In this document: positions 18,537 through 33,500 of the stretch, in pieces
Layout: every line of letters begins with the position of its first letter
Numbering within the stretch: position 1 is the first letter of the stretch
Source: Chaetoderma sp. LZ-2023a
Lineage: Eukaryota > Mollusca > Caudofoveata > Chaetodermatida > Chaetodermatidae
Direction: 5' to 3'
NCBI GenBank assembly: GCA_034401795.1
Contig: CM067370.1
Location: forward strand, 59,197,333-59,261,332
Length of the DNA: 64,000 nt
The notes under the pieces: generated by a model
What the model saw: only the letters and a program-made list of their open reading frames with translations
Databases searched by the model: none
What the model was told of the DNA's origin: nothing
Program-made: the position numbers and the translations under genes

Positions 18537-21500
18537 CATGACACGTGTGTTTAGTGCATACTGAGGAATAGTACACAATCTCCACTCATAATTAACATGA
18601 AATCGTTAAGGCGCTAGTGCATACTGAGGAATAGTACACAATCTCCACTCATAATTAACATGAAATGGTTAAGGCGCTAGTGCATACTGAGGAATAGTAC
18701 ACAATCTCCACTCATAATTAACATGAAATGGTTAAGGCGCCAGTGCATACTGAGGAATAGTACACAATCTCCACTCATAATTAACATGAAATGGTTAAGG
18801 CCCTAGTGCATACTGAGGAATAGTACACAATCTCCACTCATAATTAACATGAAATGGTTAAGGCGCTAGTGCATACTGAGGAATAGTACACAATCTCCAC
18901 TCATAATTAACATGAAATGGTTAAGGCGCTAGTGCATACTGAGGAATAGTACACAATCTCCACTCATAATTAACATGAAATGGTTACAGCGCTAGTGCAT
19001 ACTGAGGAATAGTACACAATCTCCACTCATAATTAACATGAAATGGTTAAGGCGCTAGTGCATACTGAGGAATAGTACACAATCTCCACTCATAATTAAC
19101 ATGAAATGGTTAAGGCGCTAGTGCATACTGAGGAATAGTACACAATCTCCACTCATAATTAACATGAAATGGTTAAGGCGCTAGTGCATACTGAGGAATA
19201 GTACACAATCTCCACTCATAATTAACATGAAATGGTTAAGGCGCCAGTGCATACTGAGGAATAGTACACAATCTCCACTCATAATTAACATGAAATGGTT
19301 AAGGCGCTAGTGCATATTGAGGAATAGTACACAATCTCCACTCATAATTAACATGAAATGGTTACAGCGCTAGTGCATACTGAGGAATAGTACACAATCT
19401 CCACTCATAATTAACATGAAATGGTTACAGCGCTAGTGCATACTGAGGAATAGTACACAATCTCCACTCATAATTAACATGAAATGGTTACAGCGCTAGT
19501 GCATACTGAGGAATAGTACACAATCTCCACTCATAATTAACATGAAATGGTTAAGGCGCTAGTGCATATTGAGGAATAGTACACAATCTCCACTCATAAT
19601 TAACATGAAATGGTTACAGCGCTAGTGCATACTGAGGAATAGTACACAATCTCCACTCATAATTAACATGAAATGGTTAAGGCGCCAGTGCATATTGAGG
19701 AATAGTACACAATATCCACTCATAATTAACATGAAATGGTTAAGGCGCTAGTGCATACTGAGGAATAGTACACAATCTCCACTCATAATTAACATGAAAT
19801 GATTAAGGCACTAGTGCATACTGAGGAATAGTACACAATCTCCACTCATAATTAACATGAAATGATTAAGGCGCCAGTGCATACTGAGGAATAGTACACA
19901 ATCTCCACTCATAATTAACATGAAATGGTTAAGGCGCTAGTGCATACTGAGGAATAGTACACAATCTCCACTCATAATTAACATGAAATGGTTAAGGCGC
20001 TAGTGAATATTGAGGAATAGTACACAATCTCCACTCATAATTAACATGAAATGGTTAAGGCGCTAGTGAATATTGAGGAATAGTACACAATCTCCACTCA
20101 TAATTAACATGAAATGGTTAAGGCGCTAGTGAATATTGAGGAATAGTACACAATCTCCACTCATAATTAACATGAAATGGTTAAGGCGCTAGTGAATATT
20201 GAGGAATAGTACACAATCTCCACTCATAATTAACATGAAATGGTTAAGGCGCTAGTGAATATTGAGGAATAGTACACAATCTCCACTCATAATTAACATG
20301 AAATGGTTACAGCGCTAGTGCATACTGAGGAATAGTACACAATCTCCACTCATAATTAACATGAAATGGTTAAGGCGCTAGTGAATATTGAGGAATAGTA
20401 CACAATCTCCACTCATAATTAACATGAAATGGTTAAGGCGCCAGTGCATATTGAGGAATAGTACACAATCTCCACTCATAATTAACATGAAATGGTTAAG
20501 GCGCTAGTGCATACTGAGGAATAGTACACAATCTCCACTCATAATTAACATGAAATGATTAAGGCACTAGTGCATACTGAGGAATAGTACACAATCTCCA
20601 CTCATAATTAACATGAAATGATTAAGGCGCCAGTGCATACTGAGGAATAGTACACAATCTCCACTCATAATTAACATGAAATGGTTAAGGCGCTAGTGCA
20701 TATTGAGGAATAGTACACAATCTCCACTCATAATTAACATGAAATGGTTAAGGCGCTAGTGAATATTGAGGAATAGTACACAATCTCCACTCATAATTAA
20801 CATGAAATGGTTAAGGCGCTAGTGAATATTGAGGAATAGTACACAATCTCCACTCATAATTAACATGAAATGGTTACAGCGCTAGTGCATACTGAGGAAT
20901 AGTACACAATCTCCACTCATAATTAACATGAAATGGTTAAGGCGCTAGTGAATATTGAGGAATAGTACACAATCTCCACTCATAATTAACATGAAATGGT
21001 TAAGGCGCCAGTGCATATTGAGGAATAGTACACAATCTCCACTCATAATTAACATGAAATGGTTAAGGCGCTAGTGCATACTGAGGAATAGTACACAATC
21101 TCCACTCATAATTAACATGAAATGATTAAGGCACTAGTGCATACTGAGGAATAGTACACAATCTCCACTCATAATTAACATGAAATGATTAAGGCGCCAG
21201 TGCATACTGAGGAATAGTACACAATCTCCACTCATAATTAACATGAAATGGTTAAGGCGCTAGTGCATATTGAGGAATAGTACACAATCTCCACTCATAA
21301 TTAACATGAAATGGTTAAGGCGCTAGTGAATATTGAGGAATAGTACACAATCTCCACTCATAATTAACATGAAATGGTTAAGGCGCTAGTGAATATTGAG
21401 GAATAGTACACAATCTCCACTCATAATTAACATGAAATGGTTAAGGCGCTAGTGAATATTGAGGAATAGTACACAATCTCCACTCATAATTAACATGAAA

Positions 21501-24500
21501 TGGTTAAGGCGCTAGTGAATATTGAGGAATAGTACACAATCTCCACTCATAATTAACATGAAATGGTTAAGGCGCTAGTGAATATTGAGGAATAGTACAC
21601 AATCTCCACTCATAATTAACATGAAATGGTTAAGGCGCTAGTGAATATTGAGGAATAGTACACAATCTCCACTCATAATTAACATGAAATGGTTAAGGCG
21701 CTAGTGCATATTGAGGAATAGTACACAATCTCCACTCATAATTAACATGAAATGGTTAAGGCGCCAGTGCATACTGAGGAATAGTACACAATCTCCACTC
21801 ATAATTAACATGAAATGGTTAAGGCGCTAGTGCATATTGAGGAATAGTACACAATCTCCACTCATAATTAACATGAAATGGTTAAGGCACTAGTGCATAC
21901 TGAGGAATAGTACACAATCTCCACTCATAATTAACATGAAATGGTTAAGGCGGTAGTGCATATTGAGGAATAGTACACAATCTCCACTCATAATTAACAT
22001 GAAATGGTTAAGGGGCTAGTGCATATTAGGAATAGTACACATCTCCACACATAATTAACATGAAATGGTTAAGGCACTAGTGCATATTGAGGAATAGTAG
22101 ACAATCTACACACCTAATTAACATGAAATGGTTATGGAGCTAGTGCATATTGAGGAATAGTAGACAATCTACACACCTAATTAACATGAAATGGTTATGG
22201 AGCTAGTGCATATTAGGAATAGTACACATCTCCACACATAATTAACATGAAATGGTTAAGGCACTAGTGCATATTGAGGAATAGTAGACAATCTACACAC
22301 CTAATTAACATGAAATGGTTATGGAGCTAGTGCATATTGAGGAATAGTAGACAATCTACACACCTAATTAACATGAAATGGTTATGGAGCTAGTGCATAT
22401 TGAGGAATAGTAGACAATCTACACACCTAATTAACATGAAATGGTTACGGCGCTAGTGCATATTGAGGAATAATACACAATCTCCACTCATAATTAACAT
22501 GAAATGGTTACAGCGCTAGTGCATACTGAGGAATAGTACACAATCTCCACTCATAATTAACATGAAATGGTTAAGGCGCTAGTGCATATTGAGGAATAGT
22601 ACACAATCTCCACTCATAATTAACATGAAATGGTTACAGCGCTAGTGCATACTGAGGAATAGTACACAATCTCCACTCATAATTAACATGAAATGGTTAA
22701 GGCGCCAGTGCATATTGAGGAATAGTACACAATCTCCACTCATAATTAACATGAAATGGTTAAGGCGCTAGTGCATACTGAGGAATAGTACACAATCTCC
22801 ACTCATAATTAACATGAAATGATTAAGGCACTAGTGCATACTGAGGAATAGTACACAATCTCCACTCATAATTAACATGAAATGATTAAGGCGCCAGTGC
22901 ATACTGAGGAATAGTACACAATCTCCACTCATAATTAACATGAAATGGTTAAGGCGCTAGTGCATACTGAGGAATAGTACACAATCTCCACTCATAATTA
23001 ACATGAAATGGTTAAGGCGCTAGTGAATATTGAGGAATAGTACACAATCTCCACTCATAATTAACATGAAATGGTTAAGGCGCTAGTGAATATTGAGGAA
23101 TAGTACACAATCTCCACTCATAATTAACATGAAATGGTTAAGGCGCTAGTGAATATTGAGGAATAGTACACAATCTCCACTCATAATTAACATGAAATGG
23201 TTAAGGCGCTAGTGAATATTGAGGAATAGTACACAATCTCCACTCATAATTAACATGAAATGGTTAAGGCGCTAGTGAATATTGAGGAATAGTACACAAT
23301 CTCCACTCATAATTAACATGAAATGGTTACAGCGCTAGTGCATACTGAGGAATAGTACACAATCTCCACTCATAATTAACATGAAATGGTTAAGGCGCCA
23401 GTGCATACTGAGGAATAGTACACAATCTCCACTCATAATTAACATGAAATGGTTAAGGCGCTAGTGCATATTGAGGAATAGTACACAATCTCCACTCATA
23501 ATTAACATGAAATGGTTAAGGCACTAGTGCATACTGAGGAATAGTACACAATCTCCACTCATAATTAACATGAAATGGTTAAGGCGGTAGTGCATATTGA
23601 GGAATAGTACACAATCTCCACTCATAATTAACATGAAATGGTTAAGGCGCTAGTGGATACTGAGGAATAGTACACAATCTCCACTCATAATTAACATGAA
23701 ATGGTTAAGGCGCCAGTGCATACTGAGGAATAGTACACAATCTCCACTCATAATTAACATGAAATGGTTAAGGGGCTAGTGCATATTGAGGAATAATACA
23801 CAATCTCCACTCATAATTAACATGAAATGGTTAAGGCGCCAGTGCATACTGAGGAATAGTACACAATCTACACACCTAATTAACATGAAATGGTTAAGGG
23901 GCTAGTGCATATTGAGGAATAATACACAATCTCCACTCATAATTAACATGAAATGGTTAAGGCGCTAGTGCATATTGAGGAATAGTACACAATCTCCACA
24001 CCTAATTAACATGAAATGGTTAAGGGGCTAGTGCATATTGAGGAATAATACACAATCTCCACTCATAATTAACATGAAATGGTTAAGGCACTAGTGCATA
24101 CTGAGGAATAGTACACAATCTCCACTCATAATTAACATGAAATGGTTAAGGCGCTAGTGCATATTGAGGAATAATACACAATCTCCACTCATAATTAACA
24201 TGAAATGGTTAAGGCGCCAGTGCATACTGAGGAATAGTACACAATCTCCACTCATAATTAACATGAAATGGTTAAGGCGCTAGTGCATATTGAGGAATAG
24301 TACACAATCTCCACTCATAATTAACATGAAATGGTTAAGGCGCTAGTGCATACTGAGGAATAGTACACAATCTCCACTCATAATTAACATGAAATGGTTA
24401 AGGCGCTAGTGCATATTGAGGAATAATACACAATCTCCACTCATAATTAACATGAAATGGTTAAGGCGGTAGTGCATACTGAGGAATAGTACACAATCTC

Positions 24501-27500
24501 CACTCATAATTAACATGAAATGGTTAAGGCGCTAGTGCATATTGAGGAATAATACACAATCTCCACTCATAATTAACATGAAATGGTTAAGGCGCTAGTG
24601 CATACTGAGGAATAGTACACAATCTCCACTCATAATTAACATGAAATGGTTAAGGCGCTAGTGCATATTGAGGAATAGTACACAATCTCCACTCATAATT
24701 AACATGAAATGGTTAAGACACTAGTGCATATTGAGGAATAGTACACAATCTCCACTCATAATTAACATGAAATGGTTAAGGGGCTAGTGCATATTGAGGA
24801 ATAATACACAATCTCCACTCATAATTAACATGAAATGGTTAAGGCACTAGTGCATATTGAGGAATAGTACACAATCTCCACTCATAATTAACATGAAATG
24901 GTTAAGGCGCTAGTGCATACTGAGGAATAGTACACAATCTCCACTCATAATTAACATGAAATGGTTAAGGCGCTAGTGCATACTGAGGAATAGTACACAA
25001 TCTCCACTCATAATTAACATGAAATGGTTAAGGCGCTAGTGCATACTGAGGAATAGTACACAATCTCCACTCATAATTAACATGAAATGGTTACAGCGCT
25101 AGTGCATACTGAGGAATAGTACACAATCTCCACTCATAATTAACATGAAATGGTTAAGGCGCTAGTGCATACTGAGGAATAGTACACAATCTCCACTCAT
25201 AATTAACATGAAATCGTTAAGGCGCTAGTGCATACTGAGGAATAGTACACAATCTCCACTCATAATTAACATGAAATGGTTAAGGCGCTAGTGCATACTG
25301 AGGAATAGTACACAATCTCCACTCATAATTAACATGAAATGGTTAAGGCGCCAGTGCATACTGAGGAATAGTACACAATCTCCACTCATAATTAACATGA
25401 AATGGTTAAGGCCCTAGTGCATACTGAGGAATAGTACACAATCTCCACTCATAATTAACATGAAATGGTTAAGGCGCTAGTGCATACTGAGGAATAGTAC
25501 ACAATCTCCACTCATAATTAACATGAAATGGTTAAGGCGCTAGTGCATACTGAGGAATAGTACACAATCTCCACTCATAATTAACATGAAATGGTTACAG
25601 CGCTAGTGCATACTGAGGAATAGTACACAATCTCCACTCATAATTAACATGAAATGGTTAAGGCGCTAGTGCATACTGAGGAATAGTACACAATCTCCAC
25701 TCATAATTAACATGAAATGGTTAAGGCGCTAGTGCATACTGAGGAATAGTACACAATCTCCACTCATAATTAACATGAAATGGTTAAGGCGCTAGTGCAT
25801 ACTGAGGAATAGTACACAATCTCCACTCATAATTAACATGAAATGGTTAAGGCGCCAGTGCATACTGAGGAATAGTACACAATCTCCACTCATAATTAAC
25901 ATGAAATGGTTAAGGCGCTAGTGCATATTGAGGAATAGTACACAATCTCCACTCATAATTAACATGAAATGGTTACAGCGCTAGTGCATACTGAGGAATA
26001 GTACACAATCTCCACTCATAATTAACATGAAATGGTTACAGCGCTAGTGCATACTGAGGAATAGTACACAATCTCCACTCATAATTAACATGAAATGGTT
26101 ACAGCGCTAGTGCATACTGAGGAATAGTACACAATCTCCACTCATAATTAACATGAAATGGTTAAGGCGCTAGTGAATATTGAGGAATAGTACACAATCT
26201 CCACTCATAATTAACATGAAATGGTTAAGGCGCTAGTGAATATTGAGGAATAGTACACAATCTCCACTCATAATTAACATGAAATGGTTAAGGCGCTAGT
26301 GAATATTGAGGAATAGTACACAATCTCCACTCATAATTAACATGAAATGGTTAAGGCGCTAGTGCATACTGAGGAATAGTACACAATCTCCACTCATAAT
26401 TAACATGAAATGGTTAAGGCGCCAGTGCATACTGAGGAATAGTACACAATCTCCACTCATAATTAACATGAAATGGTTAAGGCGCTAGTGCATATTGAGG
26501 AATAGTACACAATCTCCACTCATAATTAACATGAAATGGTTAAGGCGCTAGTGAATATTGAGGAATAGTACACAATCTCCACTCATAATTAACATGAAAT
26601 GGTTAAGGCGCTAGTGAATATTGAGGAATAGTACACAATCTCCACTCATAATTAACATGAAATGGTTAAGGCGCTAGTGAATATTGAGGAATAGTACACA
26701 ATCTCCACTCATAATTAACATGAAATGGTTAAGGCGCTAGTGAATATTGAGGAATAGTACACAATCTCCACTCATAATTAACATGAAATGGTTAAGGCGC
26801 TAGTGAATATTGAGGAATAGTACACAATCTCCACTCATAATTAACATGAAATGGTTAAGGCGCTAGTGAATATTGAGGAATAGTACACAATCTCCACTCA
26901 TAATTAACATGAAATGGTTAAGGCGCTAGTGAATATTGAGGAATAGTACACAATCTCCACTCATAATTAACATGAAATGGTTAAGGCGCTAGTGCATATT
27001 GAGGAATAGTACACAATCTCCACTCATAATTAACATGAAATGGTTAAGGCGCCAGTGCATACTGAGGAATAGTACACAATCTCCACTCATAATTAACATG
27101 AAATGGTTACGGCGCTAGTGCATATTGAGGAATAGTACACAATCTCCACTCATAATTAACATGAAATGGTTAAGGCACTAGTGCATACTGAGGAATAGTA
27201 CACAATCTCCACTCATAATTAACATGAAATGGTTAAGGCGGTAGTGCATATTGAGGAATAGTACACAATCTCCACTCATAATTAACATGAAATGGTTAAG
27301 GCGCTAGTGCATACTGAGGAATAGTACACAATCTCCACTCATAATTAACATGAAATGGTTAAGGCGCCAGTGCATACTGAGGAATAGTACACAATCTCCA
27401 CTCATAATTAACATGAAATGGTTAAGGGGCTAGTGCATATTGAGGAATAATACACAATCTCCACTCATAATTAACATGAAATGGTTAAGGCGCCAGTGCA

Positions 27501-30500
27501 TACTGAGGAATAGTACACAATCTACACACCTAATTAACATGAAATGGTTAAGGGGCTAGTGCATATTGAGGAATAATACACAATCTCCACTCATAATTAA
27601 CATGAAATGGTTAAGGCGCTAGTGCATATTGAGGAATAGTACACAATCTCCACACCTAATTAACATGAAATGGTTAAGGGGCTAGTGCATATTGAGGAAT
27701 AATACACAATCTCCACTCATAATTAACATGAAATGGTTAAGGCACTAGTGCATACTGAGGAATAGTACACAATCTCCACTCATAATTAACATGAAATGGT
27801 TAAGGCGCTAGTGCATATTGAGGAATAATACACAATCTCCACTCATAATTAACATGAAATGGTTAAGGCGCCAGTGCATACTGAGGAATAGTACACAATC
27901 TCCACTCATAATTAACATGAAATGGTTAAGGCGCTAGTGCATATTGAGGAATAGTACACAATCTCCACTCATAATTAACATGAAATGGTTAAGGCGCTAG
28001 TGCATACTGAGGAATAGTACACAATCTCCACTCATAATTAACATGAAATGGTTAAGGCGCTAGTGCATATTGAGGAATAATACACAATCTCCACTCATAA
28101 TTAACATGAAATGGTTAAGGCGGTAGTGCATACTGAGGAATAGTACACAATCTCCACTCATAATTAACATGAAATGGTTAAGGCGCTAGTGCATATTGAG
28201 GAATAATACACAATCTCCACTCATAATTAACATGAAATGGTTAAGGCGCTAGTGCATACTGAGGAATAGTACACAATCTCCACTCATAATTAACATGAAA
28301 TGGTTAAGGCGCTAGTGCATATTGAGGAATAGTACACAATCTCCACTCATAATTAACATGAAATGGTTAAGACACTAGTGCATATTGAGGAATAGTACAC
28401 AATCTCCACTCATAATTAACATGAAATGGTTAAGGGGCTAGTGCATATTGAGGAATAATACACAATCTCCACTCATAATTAACATGAAATGGTTAAGGCA
28501 CTAGTGCATATTGAGGAATAGTACACAATCTCCACTCATAATTAACATGAAATGGTTAAGGCGCTAGTGCATACTGAGGAATAGTACACAATCTCCACTC
28601 ATAATTAACATGAAATGGTTAAGGCGCTAGTGCATACTGAGGAATAGTACACAATCTCCACTCATAATTAACATGAAATGGTTAAGGCGCTAGTGCATAC
28701 TGAGGAATAGTACACAATCTCCACTCATAATTAACATGAAATGGTTACAGCGCTAGTGCATACTGAGGAATAGTACACAATCTCCACTCATAATTAACAT
28801 GAAATGGTTAAGGCGCTAGTGCATACTGAGGAATAGTACACAATCTCCACTCATAATTAACATGAAATCGTTAAGGCGCTAGTGCATACTGAGGAATAGT
28901 ACACAATCTCCACTCATAATTAACATGAAATGGTTAAGGCGCTAGTGCATACTGAGGAATAGTACACAATCTCCACTCATAATTAACATGAAATGGTTAA
29001 GGCGCCAGTGCATACTGAGGAATAGTACACAATCTCCACTCATAATTAACATGAAATGGTTAAGGCCCTAGTGCATACTGAGGAATAGTACACAATCTCC
29101 ACTCATAATTAACATGAAATGGTTAAGGCGCTAGTGCATACTGAGGAATAGTACACAATCTCCACTCATAATTAACATGAAATGGTTAAGGCGCTAGTGC
29201 ATACTGAGGAATAGTACACAATCTCCACTCATAATTAACATGAAATGGTTACAGCGCTAGTGCATACTGAGGAATAGTACACAATCTCCACTCATAATTA
29301 ACATGAAATGGTTAAGGCGCTAGTGCATACTGAGGAATAGTACACAATCTCCACTCATAATTAACATGAAATGGTTAAGGCGCTAGTGCATACTGAGGAA
29401 TAGTACACAATCTCCACTCATAATTAACATGAAATGGTTAAGGCGCTAGTGCATACTGAGGAATAGTACACAATCTCCACTCATAATTAACATGAAATGG
29501 TTAAGGCGCCAGTGCATACTGAGGAATAGTACACAATCTCCACTCATAATTAACATGAAATGGTTAAGGCGCTAGTGCATATTGAGGAATAGTACACAAT
29601 CTCCACTCATAATTAACATGAAATGGTTACAGCGCTAGTGCATACTGAGGAATAGTACACAATCTCCACTCATAATTAACATGAAATGGTTACAGCGCTA
29701 GTGCATACTGAGGAATAGTACACAATCTCCACTCATAATTAACATGAAATGGTTACAGCGCTAGTGCATACTGAGGAATAGTACACAATCTCCACTCATA
29801 ATTAACATGAAATGGTTAAGGCGCTAGTGCATATTGAGGAATAGTACACAATCTCCACTCATAATTAACATGAAATGGTTACAGCGCTAGTGCATACTGA
29901 GGAATAGTACACAATCTCCACTCATAATTAACATGAAATGGTTAAGGCGCCAGTGCATATTGAGGAATAGTACACAATATCCACTCATAATTAACATGAA
30001 ATGGTTAAGGCGCTAGTGCATACTGAGGAATAGTACACAATCTCCACTCATAATTAACATGAAATGATTAAGGCACTAGTGCATACTGAGGAATAGTACA
30101 CAATCTCCACTCATAATTAACATGAAATGATTAAGGCGCCAGTGCATACTGAGGAATAGTACACAATCTCCACTCATAATTAACATGAAATGGTTAAGGC
30201 GCTAGTGCATACTGAGGAATAGTACACAATCTCCACTCATAATTAACATGAAATGGTTAAGGCGCTAGTGAATATTGAGGAATAGTACACAATCTCCACT
30301 CATAATTAACATGAAATGGTTAAGGCGCTAGTGAATATTGAGGAATAGTACACAATCTCCACTCATAATTAACATGAAATGGTTAAGGCGCTAGTGAATA
30401 TTGAGGAATAGTACACAATCTCCACTCATAATTAACATGAAATGGTTAAGGCGCTAGTGAATATTGAGGAATAGTACACAATCTCCACTCATAATTAACA

Positions 30501-33500
30501 TGAAATGGTTAAGGCGCTAGTGAATATTGAGGAATAGTACACAATCTCCACTCATAATTAACATGAAATGGTTACAGCGCTAGTGCATACTGAGGAATAG
30601 TACACAATCTCCACTCATAATTAACATGAAATGGTTAAGGCGCTAGTGAATATTGAGGAATAGTACACAATCTCCACTCATAATTAACATGAAATGGTTA
30701 AGGCGCCAGTGCATATTGAGGAATAGTACACAATCTCCACTCATAATTAACATGAAATGGTTAAGGCGCTAGTGCATACTGAGGAATAGTACACAATCTC
30801 CACTCATAATTAACATGAAATGATTAAGGCACTAGTGCATACTGAGGAATAGTACACAATCTCCACTCATAATTAACATGAAATGATTAAGGCGCCAGTG
30901 CATACTGAGGAATAGTACACAATCTCCACTCATAATTAACATGAAATGGTTAAGGCGCTAGTGCATATTGAGGAATAGTACACAATCTCCACTCATAATT
31001 AACATGAAATGGTTAAGGCGCTAGTGAATATTGAGGAATAGTACACAATCTCCACTCATAATTAACATGAAATGGTTAAGGCGCTAGTGAATATTGAGGA
31101 ATAGTACACAATCTCCACTCATAATTAACATGAAATGGTTAAGGCGCTAGTGAATATTGAGGAATAGTACACAATCTCCACTCATAATTAACATGAAATG
31201 GTTAAGGCGCTAGTGAATATTGAGGAATAGTACACAATCTCCACTCATAATTAACATGAAATGGTTAAGGCGCTAGTGAATATTGAGGAATAGTACACAA
31301 TCTCCACTCATAATTAACATGAAATGGTTAAGGCGCTAGTGAATATTGAGGAATAGTACACAATCTCCACTCATAATTAACATGAAATGGTTAAGGCGCT
31401 AGTGCATATTGAGGAATAGTACACAATCTCCACTCATAATTAACATGAAATGGTTAAGGCGCCAGTGCATACTGAGGAATAGTACACAATCTCCACTCAT
31501 AATTAACATGAAATGGTTAAGGCGCTAGTGCATATTGAGGAATAGTACACAATCTCCACTCATAATTAACATGAAATGGTTAAGGCACTAGTGCATACTG
31601 AGGAATAGTACACAATCTCCACTCATAATTAACATGAAATGGTTAAGGCGGTAGTGCATATTGAGGAATAGTACACAATCTCCACTCATAATTAACATGA
31701 AATGGTTAAGGGGCTAGTGCATATTAGGAATAGTACACATCTCCACACATAATTAACATGAAATGGTTAAGGCACTAGTGCATATTGAGGAATAGTAGAC
31801 AATCTACACACCTAATTAACATGAAATGGTTATGGAGCTAGTGCATATTGAGGAATAGTAGACAATCTACACACCTAATTAACATGAAATGGTTATGGAG
31901 CTAGTGCATATTAGGAATAGTACACATCTCCACACATAATTAACATGAAATGGTTAAGGCACTAGTGCATATTGAGGAATAGTAGACAATCTACACACCT
32001 AATTAACATGAAATGGTTATGGAGCTAGTGCATATTGAGGAATAGTAGACAATCTACACACCTAATTAACATGAAATGGTTATGGAGCTAGTGCATATTG
32101 AGGAATAGTAGACAATCTACACACCTAATTAACATGAAATGGTTACGGCGCTAGTGCATATTGAGGAATAATACACAATCTCCACTCATAATTAACATGA
32201 AATGGTTACAGCGCTAGTGCATACTGAGGAATAGTACACAATCTCCACTCATAATTAACATGAAATGGTTAAGGCGCTAGTGCATATTGAGGAATAGTAC
32301 ACAATCTCCACTCATAATTAACATGAAATGGTTACAGCGCTAGTGCATACTGAGGAATAGTACACAATCTCCACTCATAATTAACATGAAATGGTTAAGG
32401 CGCCAGTGCATATTGAGGAATAGTACACAATCTCCACTCATAATTAACATGAAATGGTTAAGGCGCTAGTGCATACTGAGGAATAGTACACAATCTCCAC
32501 TCATAATTAACATGAAATGATTAAGGCACTAGTGCATACTGAGGAATAGTACACAATCTCCACTCATAATTAACATGAAATGATTAAGGCGCCAGTGCAT
32601 ACTGAGGAATAGTACACAATCTCCACTCATAATTAACATGAAATGGTTAAGGCGCTAGTGCATACTGAGGAATAGTACACAATCTCCACTCATAATTAAC
32701 ATGAAATGGTTAAGGCGCTAGTGAATATTGAGGAATAGTACACAATCTCCACTCATAATTAACATGAAATGGTTAAGGCGCTAGTGAATATTGAGGAATA
32801 GTACACAATCTCCACTCATAATTAACATGAAATGGTTAAGGCGCTAGTGAATATTGAGGAATAGTACACAATCTCCACTCATAATTAACATGAAATGGTT
32901 AAGGCGCTAGTGAATATTGAGGAATAGTACACAATCTCCACTCATAATTAACATGAAATGGTTAAGGCGCTAGTGAATATTGAGGAATAGTACACAATCT
33001 CCACTCATAATTAACATGAAATGGTTACAGCGCTAGTGCATACTGAGGAATAGTACACAATCTCCACTCATAATTAACATGAAATGGTTAAGGCGCCAGT
33101 GCATACTGAGGAATAGTACACAATCTCCACTCATAATTAACATGAAATGGTTAAGGCGCTAGTGCATATTGAGGAATAGTACACAATCTCCACTCATAAT
33201 TAACATGAAATGGTTAAGGCACTAGTGCATACTGAGGAATAGTACACAATCTCCACTCATAATTAACATGAAATGGTTAAGGCGGTAGTGCATATTGAGG
33301 AATAGTACACAATCTCCACTCATAATTAACATGAAATGGTTAAGGCGCTAGTGGATACTGAGGAATAGTACACAATCTCCACTCATAATTAACATGAAAT
33401 GGTTAAGGCGCCAGTGCATACTGAGGAATAGTACACAATCTCCACTCATAATTAACATGAAATGGTTAAGGGGCTAGTGCATATTGAGGAATAATACACA

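Noticed and set aside
17781-18585. Open frames of 170-265 codons across the gap
   Set aside because: They consist of N bases and carry no information.
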